A stretch of DNA of 64,000 nucleotides from Nosema muscidifuracis (taxonomy: Eukaryota; Microsporidia; Nosematidae). Positions within the stretch are counted from its first letter, which is position 1. Each line of letters starts with the position of its first letter. The stretch is taken from assembly GCA_028335825.1 (NCBI GenBank), contig JAIOKI010000017.1, forward strand, positions 310,001-374,000. Direction: 5' to 3'. The notes beneath the pieces were generated by a model. It ran no database searches. It was given only the letters and a program-made list of their open reading frames with translations, and was not told the DNA's origin. Positions 18,414 through 28,723 of the stretch are shown here, in pieces. A program made the position numbers and the translations under genes.

Positions 18414-19700
18414 ATGTCAAAAAAACTGATTCAAGAAAAAATTCAAAAAGAAAAGAAATTAAACAAAATAGCTCAAAATGATGCTTTACTTTATGAAATG
18501 TTAAATACTGAAGAGAATGGATATATAGAAACTACTGGTAAAGAAAATACATTAGATCTTTCACAAGATATTATTAAGAAGAATGTTAGTCAGAAAGTAT
18601 CAGAAATGTGTTTTAATTTAAATATGAAAAATGGTCCTATTTATTGTAAATATTCAAGAGATGGTAGATATCTTAATATAAGGAATAATAATGGATATTT
18701 TTCATCAATGGATACAAATAAAATGAATGTATTTTTTGAAGAGAATATTGATGATGTAGTTTATGACTCAACATATTTACATAATGAAGATTTTATAGCT
18801 CTAGCACAGAAAAATAACGTTTTTATATACAATAAACAGGGTACTGAAGTACATGCAGTTAGAGAGAATAATAATGTTAAAAAGCTTGAATATCTTCCTT
18901 ATCACTTTTTATTAGTTTCATCTTCATCAGATGGATTTTTAAGATATCAAGATACTACTAACGGTAAATTCGTTAGTAAAGTATTTATTAAAGATAAAAA
19001 TATTTCTAATTTAAAACAGAATAAATCTAATGCTATTATTTATACAGGACATAAAAGTGGAATAGTTTCTTTATGGAGTCCTAATTCTAAGAATTATTTA
19101 TCAAAGATACTTTGTCATAAAACTTCTGTATCTAATATAGAGATAGATAGAGAAGGTACTTATTTATATACAACAGGTATAGATTCTACTATTAAAGTAT
19201 GGGATATAAGAAAAACTTATAAACCAGTAAATTCTTGTAGAGGATTTAGTTTTACTTGTACATCTCTAAGTCAAAGATCTATGTTAGCTGCTTCATATGG
19301 AGATAAAATATTAATATATAAAAATTTAAGTACATCTAATAATAAAGATGTAGTATATTTGAAACATAGAGAAATAGGAAAAAATATATCAAGTTTATCT
19401 TTTAAGAATTATGAAGATATTTTAACTATTGGTCATATTAAAGGTATATCAAATATTATTATACCTGGATCAGGGGATCCTACATATGATACATTAGAAG
19501 ATTCACCATTTATTTCTACTAGACAGAAACAAGATAGAGAAATTAAAATGTTACTTGATAAAATACCTTATACATTAATATCTAAGGAATCATTTATGAT
19601 AGAAGATAAACCTAAAGAAGAAAGAGTGAAACCAAAACAGAAGCATTATGAAGAAGAAGATAAATTAAGAAATATATTATCTAAGTATTTAAAAAAATAA
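18414..19700 (+). CDS. UTP7: U3 snoRNP protein UTP7 (WDR46)
   Basis: SSU-processome WD40 protein needed for 18S rRNA maturation. A basic N-terminal extension is followed by a WD40 propeller with family-specific blocks: LEYLPYHFLLVSSSSDGFLRYQD, GHKSGIVSLWSPN and LCHKTSVSNIEID. The diagnostic post-propeller segment IIIPGSGDPTYDTLEDSPF then TRQKQDREIKMLLDKIP matches UTP7 closely. Length 428 against 554 in yeast; the C-terminal basic tail is short. No CCC immediately precedes the ATG (only gcc). Confidence 0.92.
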   Translation: MSKKLIQEKIQKEKKLNKIAQNDALLYEMLNTEENGYIETTGKENTLDLSQDIIKKNVSQKVSEMCFNLNMKNGPIYCKYSRDGRYLNIRNNNGYFSSMDTNKMNVFFEENIDDVVYDSTYLHNEDFIALAQKNNVFIYNKQGTEVHAVRENNNVKKLEYLPYHFLLVSSSSDGFLRYQDTTNGKFVSKVFIKDKNISNLKQNKSNAIIYTGHKSGIVSLWSPNSKNYLSKILCHKTSVSNIEIDREGTYLYTTGIDSTIKVWDIRKTYKPVNSCRGFSFTCTSLSQRSMLAASYGDKILIYKNLSTSNNKDVVYLKHREIGKNISSLSFKNYEDILTIGHIKGISNIIIPGSGDPTYDTLEDSPFISTRQKQDREIKMLLDKIPYTLISKESFMIEDKPKEERVKPKQKHYEEEDKLRNILSKYLKK

Positions 19701-19972
19701 ATATATTAATTTTTATAATTTTGTGTATTTGATGTTTTTATATTAATGTATTTTTTGTATTTTGTGTATTAGTATTTTATATTAATAATTTTATATATAT
19801 CAAATAATATATACTATCAAATTATATATATACTATCAAATAATATATATAAATCAAATAATATATATATCAAATAATATACTATCAAATAATAAATATA
19901 AATTAAATTATATATAAATCAAATAATATATACTGTAAAATTTTATATATACTGTCAATTATTTACCCCTCA

Positions 19973-21139
19973 ATGAATATTAAAGATATTGTGAATGTTA
20001 GATTTGAAAATCCAAAATTTAAATTTGATGGTAAACGTATGAGAGTTTTACAAGAACGTAAAGTTGTAGATTGGAGTTCAGCTCTAATATTACAAATGAA
20101 AACAAGATCATTAGATTCTATACATATAAATCCAAAATATCAACTTAGTAACCAAATAATAAATTTAAAATCACCTGAACAATGTTATAACGACTTATCA
20201 TTTAGTATAACTACTAAATTTGAACATTTAAGTATGAATAAAGTAAGATCACCTGTTCATATAGTAAGATGGACCCCTGATGGTAGAAGATGTATGAGTG
20301 GAACTGCTACTGGTGAATTCTCTTTATGGAATGGATATGGATACAATTTTGAAACTATTTTACAAGCTCATGAATCTTCAGTACGTACAATGTGTTGGTC
20401 TCATTCTGGATCTTTTTTAGTATCAGCTGATAATCTTGGTATTGTAAAATATTGGCATCCTTCTATGAATAATATACAAATATTTCAAGGTCATGAGGAA
20501 CCTATAAGAGATATCAGTTTTTCATTTAATGATACAAAATTTTGTACTGCTAGTGATGATTCTACTATAAAAATTTGGGATTCTAATGATTCAAGATGTG
20601 AATCAGTATTATCAGGTCATAATTGGGATGTTAGATCAGCACAATGGCATAAATTTCAAAGTCTAATTGCTAGTGCAGGAAAAGATAATTTAATTAAGTT
20701 TTGGGATCCAAGAGCTTCTGAAGAATTATACACTCTTCATTCACATAAGAGTACCTTATTGGCATTGAAATGGTCATTGGATGGAAGTTATCTGCTTACG
20801 GGTGGTAAAGATCAAATAGTAAGAATATTTGATATTAGAAATATGAAAGAAGCTTATGCACACAAAGAACATAGAAAAGAAATCACTTCATTGGCTGTTC
20901 ATCCTATTATACCTGATTATTTTGTAAGTGGATGCGGGGATGGAACAATTTATCATTGGCAAATGTTTAACGAAAATCCGATGGAAGTTGTAACGAATGG
21001 TCACGAATTTACGATTTGGTCTATGGAATTTCATCCTGTTGGTCATACTTTGGCATCTGGATCTATGGATAATACAGTAAGATTTTGGATTCGACCTAGA
21101 CCTGATGATGGAAAATCAACTAATGATGAAGAAATATGA
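19973..21139 (+). CDS. PFS2: Polyadenylation factor subunit PFS2 (WDR33)
   Basis: WD40 scaffold of the cleavage and polyadenylation factor; WDR33 helps recognise AAUAAA. The N-terminus KFDGKRMRVLQERKVVDWSS and the block NKVRSPVHIVRWTPDGRR are PFS2 signatures, followed by SGEFSLWNGYGYNFETILQAHESSVR. Seven WD repeats fill the 388 residues, and the animal-type C-terminal extension is missing, as in yeast (465 aa). ATG follows ACCCCTCA. It is adjacent to another WD40 gene (UTP7) in the same direction, but the two are clearly different families. Confidence 0.95.
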   Translation: MNIKDIVNVRFENPKFKFDGKRMRVLQERKVVDWSSALILQMKTRSLDSIHINPKYQLSNQIINLKSPEQCYNDLSFSITTKFEHLSMNKVRSPVHIVRWTPDGRRCMSGTATGEFSLWNGYGYNFETILQAHESSVRTMCWSHSGSFLVSADNLGIVKYWHPSMNNIQIFQGHEEPIRDISFSFNDTKFCTASDDSTIKIWDSNDSRCESVLSGHNWDVRSAQWHKFQSLIASAGKDNLIKFWDPRASEELYTLHSHKSTLLALKWSLDGSYLLTGGKDQIVRIFDIRNMKEAYAHKEHRKEITSLAVHPIIPDYFVSGCGDGTIYHWQMFNENPMEVVTNGHEFTIWSMEFHPVGHTLASGSMDNTVRFWIRPRPDDGKSTNDEEI

Positions 21140-21383
21140 TATTGTAATTTTTTTAATATATTGGATTTATAATAAAATTTTTTAAGTCTAATTAAAATCT
21201 TTTTGAAATTTAATGTATTCAATTTTTCAAATTTATTACAATGAAAGAACAATTTAATTAAAAACTTTGTAAGGATCCTTTTAAATTTAATGTATATATT
21301 TTTTACAACGTTTTGTAAATTCTAAACTTTTTGAAACGATCAAAACATTAAAAAAAATTTAGTAAAAAACCCACACATAATAA

Positions 21384-22673
21384 ATGAACTCCGTACACTA
21401 TGACTATATAATATTAGGATCAGGGTTTGTAGAAAGCACATTAGCATGCATACTATCTAACAAAAAATATAAGGTAATGATAATAGATAGAAATGATGTA
21501 TATGGTGCAGAACTAGCCACTTTACAATATTCACAGCTCGAAACATATTTTGGAAATGAAAAAATGAACGATAATTTATTAAAACACGATAGGGATTTCT
21601 GTATAGATATCACACCCAAACTTCTGTTAGCAGATTCTAGTTTAGTTAAATTAATTTTGAAATATAAAATTGATGAGACACTTGAGTTTGTAAATATACC
21701 TGGATCATTTATATACAAAAATAAATTACATAGTGTACCTACAAGTGAAGCTCAGTCTTTGAAAACTGGGTTAGTAGGATTATGGGAGAAATATTCTGTT
21801 ATGAAATTCTTTTGGGATGTCAAAAAATATGGCCAAAATCCTGATACATACGAATTTACTAATACAATGAAAGAAGAATTTGATAAATATGGTATAAGTA
21901 AAGATGTAAGAGAATTTATTGGACATGCTATAGCTTTAAATTTGGATGATACATATTTAGAAAGACATCCTAAAGAAACTTTTGATAAAATATGTCAATA
22001 CGTTACATCTATAATGTCATTCCAAGGATCTTTAAAATCTCCTTATATTTATCCAAAATATGGGATATCAGGAATAATACAAGGTTTCGTGCGTAATGCT
22101 TGTATAAATAATGCAGAAGTTATGTTAAGGGCTGATATAACAGAAATTGATACTAAAAATAATATTGTACGGGTTATTGAACCAGTTGATAAAAATGAGA
22201 TGTGTTTCCAAGCTGATAAGATAATATCTGATCAAAGTTATATACAAATGCATAGTAGTTCTTATGAAGTAATTAGAGGAATTTGTATTTTACATGGAGA
22301 CTCAGAAATCACAAAAAAAGCACCGGCGTCTCAAATTTTATTTTTAAAATCTGAATATAAGCGAAATAACGATATTTTTGTAGTTATACTTGGTAAAGAA
22401 GAAGAAGCTACTCCTGAAGGATATAAGGTAGCTATAATAAGTACAGTTAAAGAAACTAATGATCCAGAAAAAGAGATCGAGCCTGTGATGTCAAAACTTG
22501 GAAATGTAGTGAAATCTTTTGTTGAAGTACGAAATGTTTATAAAACTGAAGATCATCAAAATATTATTTTTACGAAAGGAGTTGATGAATCAACTCATTT
22601 CGAAAGTCTGTGTAAGGAATTGCAAGATATTTGTAAGAAGCTTGGTATCACACTTGATGAATCTACGAAATAA
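21384..22673 (+). CDS. GDI1: Rab GDP-dissociation inhibitor
   Basis: Extracts GDP-bound prenylated Rab GTPases from membranes and recycles them. The N-terminal dinucleotide-like motif YDYIILGSGFVESTLACILS (about 6-25) and IIDRNDVYGAE match GDI, with GAE in place of the usual GGE. The block SPYIYPKYGISGIIQGF corresponds to the GDI signature PYLYPLYGLGELPQGF. The length (429) fits GDI rather than the longer Rab escort protein. The PRA1 homologue further on would act on the same Rab-GDI complexes. ACCC lies 14 bases before the ATG. Confidence 0.92.
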   Translation: MNSVHYDYIILGSGFVESTLACILSNKKYKVMIIDRNDVYGAELATLQYSQLETYFGNEKMNDNLLKHDRDFCIDITPKLLLADSSLVKLILKYKIDETLEFVNIPGSFIYKNKLHSVPTSEAQSLKTGLVGLWEKYSVMKFFWDVKKYGQNPDTYEFTNTMKEEFDKYGISKDVREFIGHAIALNLDDTYLERHPKETFDKICQYVTSIMSFQGSLKSPYIYPKYGISGIIQGFVRNACINNAEVMLRADITEIDTKNNIVRVIEPVDKNEMCFQADKIISDQSYIQMHSSSYEVIRGICILHGDSEITKKAPASQILFLKSEYKRNNDIFVVILGKEEEATPEGYKVAIISTVKETNDPEKEIEPVMSKLGNVVKSFVEVRNVYKTEDHQNIIFTKGVDESTHFESLCKELQDICKKLGITLDESTK

Positions 22674-22872
22674 AGATATTTTTAATATAAAAAATTTATT
22701 TTTTGGTGTAACTTAAATTTTTTTTACGATTGACTTTGTTTTTTAGTATTAAATTATAATTTTAACAGCTCTTAATATAATATATAAAAAGACATTTCAC
22801 AATTATTAATTCCTAATATAAATAAGATTAAATTAATTTACATGTTAAAAAAACAATATAAACTTAAATTAA

Positions 22873-23394
22873 TTATGAAATATATTTAATGATTTGGTTT
22901 CTAAGTATAATAGCATTATTTTTACAATCTTCTACACATCTATCATACAATTTTAAAACATCCTCACAATCACCTCTAAAATAGAAATTAATACAACTCT
23001 CAGTTTCTATATGTAAAGCCATATTAGCTAAAAGAGATAAATTTATATCTGTGATAGATGCTGATACCAAAGTATTTGATGTATTAATATTTCCTAAAAT
23101 TGCACATACAGAAAATGCATTTATACAAGCAGAAAAAGAATCGATACCTTTAACTACTTCATAAAAATATATTATAAATTGTGTTACAGCATTTCTTTCA
23201 ATTATAGTCTTATCAATGATATTTCGTATAACCTCTTGAGTTTCATCATTTTCTTCTGTATTAAATATAATTATATTGTTTGGATCTTGTTCATTTTTTT
23301 GTTCAAAAGATATGCTACAAATAACAGTTGATGTAGATGTTTCTATCATAACAGATGAAGCTGAATCTTGTAATGGGTTGATTGTTATTTCCAT
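22873..23394 (-). CDS. RNase PH-like exosome core subunit (divergent)
   Basis: A 173-residue protein whose start (INPLQDSASSVMIETSTSTVICSISF) resembles the RNase PH fold motif G.a.v..G.T.VlC.v. Later helices (DSFSACINAFSVCAILGNI, SASITDIN) fit the second half, where RNase PH-like proteins have a.vnAa..AL.dag.p. It lacks phosphate-binding arginines, as eukaryotic exosome ring subunits do. RRP46 or MTR3 are the most likely identities, but it is short even for those (about 225-250). It diverges from GPN1 with 37 bp between the start codons. Confidence 0.55.
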   Translation of the reverse strand: MEITINPLQDSASSVMIETSTSTVICSISFEQKNEQDPNNIIIFNTEENDETQEVIRNIIDKTIIERNAVTQFIIYFYEVVKGIDSFSACINAFSVCAILGNINTSNTLVSASITDINLSLLANMALHIETESCINFYFRGDCEDVLKLYDRCVEDCKNNAIILRNQIIKYIS

Positions 23395-23431
23395 TTATGG
23401 GTGATTTTTCTTTGAAAAAATTGACCCTTTG

Positions 23432-24241
23432 ATGGAAATAACGAATTTAAACAAGAATATAGAAAATATGGAAATAACTGAAAATAAACCTACTATATTT
23501 ATTGTAGTTGGTATGGCAGGATCTGGTAAAACTACTTTTTGTCAAAGATTGTATTCATGGATATCTTCTGATAAATGTAAAATAGATAGTTCTACTGGAT
23601 TAAATTCTTATATTTATTCTATAAATTTAGATCCAGCAGTTGTCAACACGAAAATGCCTTTAAATGTCGATATAAAAGATCATATTGATTATTACGATGT
23701 AATGGATAAACACAATCTTGGACCAAATGGTGCAATTACTACATCACTTAACCTATTTTTATTGAATATAGATAAGCATATTAAACCAAATAAAGCAGAT
23801 TATATTATTATAGATACACCCGGACAGATAGAATCTTTTACATGGTCATCTCCTGGATATATTTTAAGAGATTATTTTAAGAAGATTGGAAATCTTGTTA
23901 TGGTGTATGTTGTAGATAGTGAAGTATCTCAAGATCCTTCAGTTTTCATGAGTAATATGATATATGCTATTAGTTTAATGTGTAGATACGAAGTTCAAGT
24001 TCTTTGTACTTTTAATAAAACAGATTTGGAAAAGAGTGATAAAATAGAAAAATGGATTAGAGATTATGAAGAATTTAGATTAGCTTTAGATGATAATAAA
24101 AATAGTACACCACTTCTTGGATCATTAGCTCTTCATTTTGAAGAATTTTATAATGAGATAGAGACAGTAGCTGTATCAAGTAAGAATGGATTAGGTAAAG
24201 AAGCTTTTTTAAATAAAGTTAGAGATATGATAAAGAAATAA
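23432..24241 (+). CDS. NPA3: GPN-loop GTPase 1
   Basis: A dimeric GTPase needed for nuclear import of RNA polymerase II. P-loop GMAGSGKT (27-34); the family-defining Gly-Pro-Asn insert is at 97-99 in LGPNGAITTSLNLF; G3 is DTPGQIESFTWSSPG; G4 is NKTD. The WSSPG/IESF block points to GPN1 (NPA3) rather than GPN2 or GPN3. At 269 residues it lacks the acidic C-terminal tail of yeast Npa3 (385). The frame reaches a TTG at 23429, but ATG 23432, after GACCCTTTG, is the start. Confidence 0.93.
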   Translation: MEITNLNKNIENMEITENKPTIFIVVGMAGSGKTTFCQRLYSWISSDKCKIDSSTGLNSYIYSINLDPAVVNTKMPLNVDIKDHIDYYDVMDKHNLGPNGAITTSLNLFLLNIDKHIKPNKADYIIIDTPGQIESFTWSSPGYILRDYFKKIGNLVMVYVVDSEVSQDPSVFMSNMIYAISLMCRYEVQVLCTFNKTDLEKSDKIEKWIRDYEEFRLALDDNKNSTPLLGSLALHFEEFYNEIETVAVSSKNGLGKEAFLNKVRDMIKK

Positions 24242-24318
24242 ATTTAATTTTATATATAAAAATGTTAAGGTTTTTTGTTTATTCCATAATTTAATTTATT
24301 TAACAAATTGGCCTTGTT

Positions 24319-24590
24319 AAATTTTTTAAACTTGAAATGTTTTCATTTTTAAACAAGGTCTTAAAATTACTCGTATATAAAATTTATTTAGATCTTTTCT
24401 TAGGTAGAATTAAATTTTAAAAGTTTGTAAATTTTTTAAACTTGAATTGTTTTCATTTTTAAACAAGGTCTTAAAATTACTCGTATACAAAATTTATTTA
24501 GATCTTTTCTTAGGTAGAATTAAATTTAAAAAGTTCGTAAATTTTTTTTGTAATCAAAACTTAATTTAAAAATTTATTTAGATCTTTTCA
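24319..24590. repeat. 110 bp tandem duplication upstream of STE24
   Basis: Two nearly identical 110 bp units (about 24319-24428 and 24429-24538) with attttttaaacttgaa, ttttaaacaaggtcttaaaa and tttagatcttttct, plus a degraded third half-unit to about 24590. The surrounding gap between GPN1 and STE24 (24242-24692) has no ORF. Confidence 0.9.
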
Positions 24591-24692
24591 TAGTCAATTT
24601 TAATTTTTAAGTTTTTTACTGTTAATCTTAAGTCATTTCTTTTACCCTATTCTTAAATTTTTTTTAAAAAAAGTTTGTTTTTTTACCCTAAA

Positions 24693-25922
24693 ATGCTCGA
24701 AACAACAATAATCCTTTTCATTATTTTTAACCTGCTTTTATCAGTTTATCTTCAGATACGTAATATATTAGCCTTGTACAAAGAAAAATCAGAAATATCT
24801 AAGAAAATATCTACTGACGAAGAATATAAACAGATGCAGAATTATAACAGAGACAGATTATTCTTTAGTATATTAAAATCTATTGTTAGTGCTTTTAAAG
24901 ATATTCTTACTATAAAACTAAGATTTAATCAGAAATTATTTGATAAATTCTTTAGAGATACTTATATGTCAGAAGTTGTTTTTTTCCTTGCTACTTATAA
25001 TATAAATTCTTTGCTAGAAACTCCTTTCGATCTGTTCAGTATTTTTTTTATTGAGCATGTACATGGATTTAACAAAATGACTTTTGGTTTGTTTATTACA
25101 GATTTAATTAAGAAAACATTGATAATTAATATTATATTCTTTTTGGTACTTAATATAGTACTTAAACTTGTATCTAATTATCTTAGTTCATTCTGGTTAT
25201 ATTTATGGACTTTCCTTTCTATTTTTCAAATTTCTATGGTTGTTATTTATCCAGTCTTTATACAGCCTTTATTCAACAAGTTCACTGAATTGGATGATGG
25301 TTCTCTTAAAGATAAAATAAAAGGTCTGAGTGAAAAAATAGGATTTAAAGCTTCTAAGATTTTTGTAATGGATGGGTCTAAAAGAAGTGGACATTCTAAT
25401 GCTTATTTTGTAGGATTAACTAAAGAAAAACGTATTGTACTCTATGATACCCTAATTGATCAACTTAGTGAAGATGAAATACTGGCAGTACTTTGTCATG
25501 AATTTGGACATTGGTACAATAGTCATACTTTAAAATTAGTAAGTAATGTTCTTATTCAGCAATTATTCTTGTTTTGGTTTACTAATCAACTACTAAATAA
25601 CGAATATTTTACTAAAATATTATTTTATCAGAATGAACCTTTGATAATCAAGTTGATGTATGTAAGTTACTTTCTAAATATTATGGAATATCCTTTAACT
25701 TTATTTAATAATGTATTAACTCGTATTTTCGAAAGAGAATCAGATGTTTTTGTAGTTAAACAAGGATATGGTAAAGATTTAACATCTGGGTTGGTAAAAT
25801 TAAGTAAAGAAAATAAAGGAAATCTTTCTCCAGATTATCTCTACTCAACATTTAATCATAGTCATCCTACTTTAGTAGAAAGAATGCAATTAGTTGAAGA
25901 TGAAATGAAGAAACTTGAATAA
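24693..25922 (+). CDS. STE24: CAAX prenyl protease 1 (Ste24)
   Basis: ER membrane zinc metalloprotease that removes the AAX tripeptide from farnesylated proteins. The zinc motif HEFGH spans residues 269-273 and the third ligand lies in ERESD (E349). Hydrophobic segments at the N-terminus and around 70-180 and 275-330 fit the multi-TM barrel. SKRSGHSNAYFVGL before the active site is a Ste24 hallmark. Length 409 against 453 in yeast. The frame extends to a TTG at 24675, but ATG 24693 directly follows ACCCTAAA. Confidence 0.95.
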   Translation: MLETTIILFIIFNLLLSVYLQIRNILALYKEKSEISKKISTDEEYKQMQNYNRDRLFFSILKSIVSAFKDILTIKLRFNQKLFDKFFRDTYMSEVVFFLATYNINSLLETPFDLFSIFFIEHVHGFNKMTFGLFITDLIKKTLIINIIFFLVLNIVLKLVSNYLSSFWLYLWTFLSIFQISMVVIYPVFIQPLFNKFTELDDGSLKDKIKGLSEKIGFKASKIFVMDGSKRSGHSNAYFVGLTKEKRIVLYDTLIDQLSEDEILAVLCHEFGHWYNSHTLKLVSNVLIQQLFLFWFTNQLLNNEYFTKILFYQNEPLIIKLMYVSYFLNIMEYPLTLFNNVLTRIFERESDVFVVKQGYGKDLTSGLVKLSKENKGNLSPDYLYSTFNHSHPTLVERMQLVEDEMKKLE

Positions 25923-25994
25923 AATTATTAATTGAAAATATTATTTTAATTTATATTAATTATTACAGTTAAATTAGAATAAAAAATAAAGAAT

Positions 25995-26066
25995 TGGAGG
26001 ATCCGGGGATTGAACCCGGGACCCTTAGATCTTCAGTCTAATGCTCTCCCACTGAGCTAATCCTCC
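25995..26066 (-). tRNA. tRNA-Phe (GAA)
   Basis: Read on the minus strand, a 72-nt cloverleaf: acceptor GGAGGAT pairs with ATCCTCC, D arm GCTC/GAGC, anticodon stem TTAGA/TCTAA around loop CTGAAGA (anticodon GAA), T arm CCGGG/CCCGG around TTCAATC, discriminator A. No intron. All stems pair by eye. It stands alone between STE24 and eL30. Confidence 0.93.
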
Positions 26067-26099
26067 ATAGGTCCTTTCTAGAGTAAATATTAAGAAAGT

Positions 26100-26580
26100 A
26101 TAATAATAAATATTTTTAATAATTCAAAATACTAAAACATTATATATAAAGAAAGTATAATAATAATAATTTTTTATACTATGATCAGATAATAATTTAT
26201 AATACAATAATAAATAAATTATTTTGATATTCTTGCACTGAGATAATTCATTTTAATACTTTAAAGGTTAAACTTACAAACAAAAAATGAAATTTAAGAA
26301 ATTTTTATACATAATAAGATTAATATGTATAAATATTAAGATTAATATGTATAAATAATAAGATTTATATTTATTATCTATAAATCTTGTTAAATATTCA
26401 TAATATATAATTAAAAGATTAATATTCATCAATAAGACAATCATTTTTTCATATTATTATAAGATAATTATTAATACATTAAAAAATCAATTTCTTCTAT
26501 AATCTTATTCAAGTTCGTTAAATATTTTTTTCTTCTTCTATTTTAACCATCATAATTTTTTTTTCATTTTTTTCTTACCC
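26100..26580. other. AT-rich intergenic between tRNA-Phe and eL30
   Basis: About 480 bp of simple AT-rich sequence with short repeats (attaatatgtataaata near 26320-26360; aagaaagtataataataa at 26091 and again near 26148). No ORF or RNA gene seen. ACCCCC lies a few bases before the eL30 start. Confidence 0.6.
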
Positions 26581-26586
26581 CCAAGA

Positions 26587-26913
26587 ATGAGTAGAAGATA
26601 TTCCAAAGCAGTCGGTTTAGCCGCATCACTTCCATTAGTAGTTAAGACTGGTAAATACGAGATAGGATTTAGAAGTGCCCTCAAGAATGTCATAAATAAA
26701 CAAGCAAAATGTGTTATTGTATCTAGCAGTCTTCCAGCTGTTAAGAGAAAACAGTTGGAATATTATTGTGTTCTTGCTGGCGGTATTCCATTAAAGTTTT
26801 TTGAAGGTACAAATAATGCTTTAGCTAACATGTGTGAGTTAAAGTATAGAACAGGAGTGATGAGCATATTGCATGAAGGAGAATCTGATATTTTACTAGA
26901 AAAATCTAATTAA
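26587..26913 (+). CDS. RPL30: 60S ribosomal protein eL30
   Basis: A 108-residue ribosomal protein of the L7Ae/L30 RNA-binding fold. It matches the family end to end: [38 protein letters not shown], then a [21 protein letters not shown] end, which corresponds to the usual GK.YRV..L.I.D.GDSDI. Length is normal (about 105-115). ATG follows CCCCCAAGA. No intron is needed. Confidence 0.96.
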   Translation: MSRRYSKAVGLAASLPLVVKTGKYEIGFRSALKNVINKQAKCVIVSSSLPAVKRKQLEYYCVLAGGIPLKFFEGTNNALANMCELKYRTGVMSILHEGESDILLEKSN

Positions 26914-26930
26914 AAATATAATTTATGAAT

Positions 26931-27070
26931 TTTTTTCCATTCCTAACATTATAAAAATTGATATACAAGATATTTCTATTCAAATAACTTATTATAATAT
27001 TTTTTTCTATTTCTACCATTATAAAAATTGATATACAAGATATTTCTATTTAAATAACTTATTATAATAA
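26931..27070. repeat. 70 bp tandem duplication between eL30 and the Spc24-like gene
   Basis: Two 70 bp units (26931-27000, 27001-27070) sharing attataaaaattgatatac and aagatatttctatt, with only a few differences. They occupy most of the 197 bp gap. Confidence 0.9.
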
Positions 27071-27110
27071 TTTTTTTCTTTGTTGATTAAAATTTTCTTC
27101 TTCTACCCTT

Positions 27111-27659
27111 ATGGAAAGTGAAATACAAGACATTCTTACTAAAATTACTGATTATGATAATTTATTAAATATACATCTATTGACAAATATAGTAGATATA
27201 CATTCAAGTAATAAGAAGGAATATATCAGATCTATTCAAGATATAAAAAATAATTCCGAACTTTTAGAAAAAAAGATTCTAAACGTAGAAAATGAGATTA
27301 ATAAGATAAAAATATCACATAACAAAAACAATGAGAAATATAAAATGATAAACAGTGACAGACTTAAACTTGCTAAAAAGTATGTTGATCTAGAGAAAGA
27401 ATTTAGTAAAATGAAAAGTGACATTGATGAGATGGACATGAATATAAAGAAGTACAACGAAGAATTGCGAATAGTTAATAAGCCTTCTTTCAATCAGCTT
27501 TATTTGGAACTTATTAAAGGATTTGGAATAGAATTTGTTCATGATAAAAGAAATATTTGTAGAATACGAAACTTAAGAAAAAAATGTTTAGTTGAAATAG
27601 AACTTGATAAGAAAGTATCTCCTTACAAGATATGTAACGAAATATGGGATAATTTATAA
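27111..27659 (+). CDS. Kinetochore protein Spc24-like (Ndc80 complex)
   Basis: A 182-residue protein with a coiled coil of about residues 1-120 and a small globular C-terminus. The end pattern (YLELIKGFGIEF, CRIRNLRKKC, IELDKKVSPYKICNEIWDNL) resembles the RWD-like domain of Spc24, where a LY..LGI..., an R/N-rich strand and a final N.+W are conserved. Spc25 is the alternative. Size matches Spc24 (about 200). Ndc80-complex proteins link centromeres to microtubules. ATG follows ACCCTT. Confidence 0.55.
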   Translation: MESEIQDILTKITDYDNLLNIHLLTNIVDIHSSNKKEYIRSIQDIKNNSELLEKKILNVENEINKIKISHNKNNEKYKMINSDRLKLAKKYVDLEKEFSKMKSDIDEMDMNIKKYNEELRIVNKPSFNQLYLELIKGFGIEFVHDKRNICRIRNLRKKCLVEIELDKKVSPYKICNEIWDNL

Positions 27660-27699
27660 ATCAATAAATATTAGACTTGTATAAAATTTAATTTAGATG

Positions 27700-27985
27700 C
27701 TTTTATTCAAAATAGGTTAGAATGAGTTTTATTTTGTAAAATAGGTTAGAATGAATTTTATTTTGTAAAATAAGTTAAATTATATTTTGGTTTAAAAATA
27801 GGTTTCTATAAATTTTTTTGTAAAATAGGTTAGAATCAATATTGAGTTAAAAATAGGTTAGAATAAATATTGAGTTAAAAATAGGTTAGAATAAATATTA
27901 ATTTAAAAATAGGTTAGAATAAATATTAATTTAAAAATAGGTTAGAATAAATATTAAGTTAAAAATAGGTTTCTATATACTTTTA
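27700..27985. repeat. 28-29 bp tandem minisatellite, about ten copies
   Basis: Repeated aaaataggttagaataaat(a/t)tt units with variable spacers, tidy in the middle (27830-27970) and degraded at both sides, in the convergent gap between the Spc24-like gene and the tail-anchored gene. This is the highest-copy repeat in the window. Confidence 0.9.
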
Positions 27986-28126
27986 TTTTAATATAAATAT
28001 ATTGATTTCAAAATAAATAGTTAAAGATAATTATTAAATTCTAATGAAATTTATTGAATATTAAATTTTTTTAATGATATGTAACATACAAGCATATTAT
28101 AAAGACTTTTTTTAATATAACATTTA

Positions 28127-28723
28127 CTAAGTAGAGTTAAACAAAATAAAACCAAAGATAAGCATTAAAATAATCGCTATCAAACAATATAAAATTATCT
28201 TACATATCTTAAAACATAAATTTTCAACATGAACTTCATTTAGTTGAGATTCTATTAGCATTACATAGAAAGAAAATACTTCGAAAAAAAAATTATCTTT
28301 AAGATTTATTCCTTGAATTTCATTAGAAACTATTTTGTTATTTTTATTTTCTTTGTCAAATATTTCTATCACATAAGTATTATAAGAATCTATTTTCATT
28401 GGATCAAATTTAAAAATAAAAAAATGTTTATCTAAATCTTTCCTTAAAGCTCTTTCAATTTGTTCCTTATTAGGATTCGTATCTGGTATATATGATAGAT
28501 ATTCATCAAACAAATCTTTTAATAAAAGATTAGATGGTACACTTACTATTTCTGAACTTATTTCTCTATCTTCTTCCCCAGATCTTATAATATGTGGGCT
28601 ACTAAATCTAAAAGGAAATTGTTTATGACAGACTATTATTATATCTTCATTTTCATTTTTTGAGTATCTGTATAAATCAAGTTTATATGTAGCTTTTGTA
28701 TTAGAAACTGTTACTCTATTCAT
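28127..28723 (-). CDS. Hypothetical tail-anchored membrane protein, 198 aa
   Basis: I do not recognise this gene. About 165 hydrophilic residues are followed by one strongly hydrophobic segment (about 172-196, IILYCLIAIILMLIFGFILF) and only two or three residues after it, so it should be a tail-anchored protein with a cytosolic head. The head is mixed alpha/beta without SNARE-type heptads. The start is followed on the minus strand by VTVSNTK and is preceded by CCC (tcatcccATG), so it looks expressed. Role unknown. Confidence 0.6.
   Translation of the reverse strand: MNRVTVSNTKATYKLDLYRYSKNENEDIIIVCHKQFPFRFSSPHIIRSGEEDREISSEIVSVPSNLLLKDLFDEYLSYIPDTNPNKEQIERALRKDLDKHFFIFKFDPMKIDSYNTYVIEIFDKENKNNKIVSNEIQGINLKDNFFFEVFSFYVMLIESQLNEVHVENLCFKICKIILYCLIAIILMLIFGFILFNST

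Noticed and set aside
27700-27985. Possible CRISPR array
   Set aside because: The units are contiguous variants of one 28-29 bp repeat without unique spacers, in a eukaryotic genome with no cas genes.
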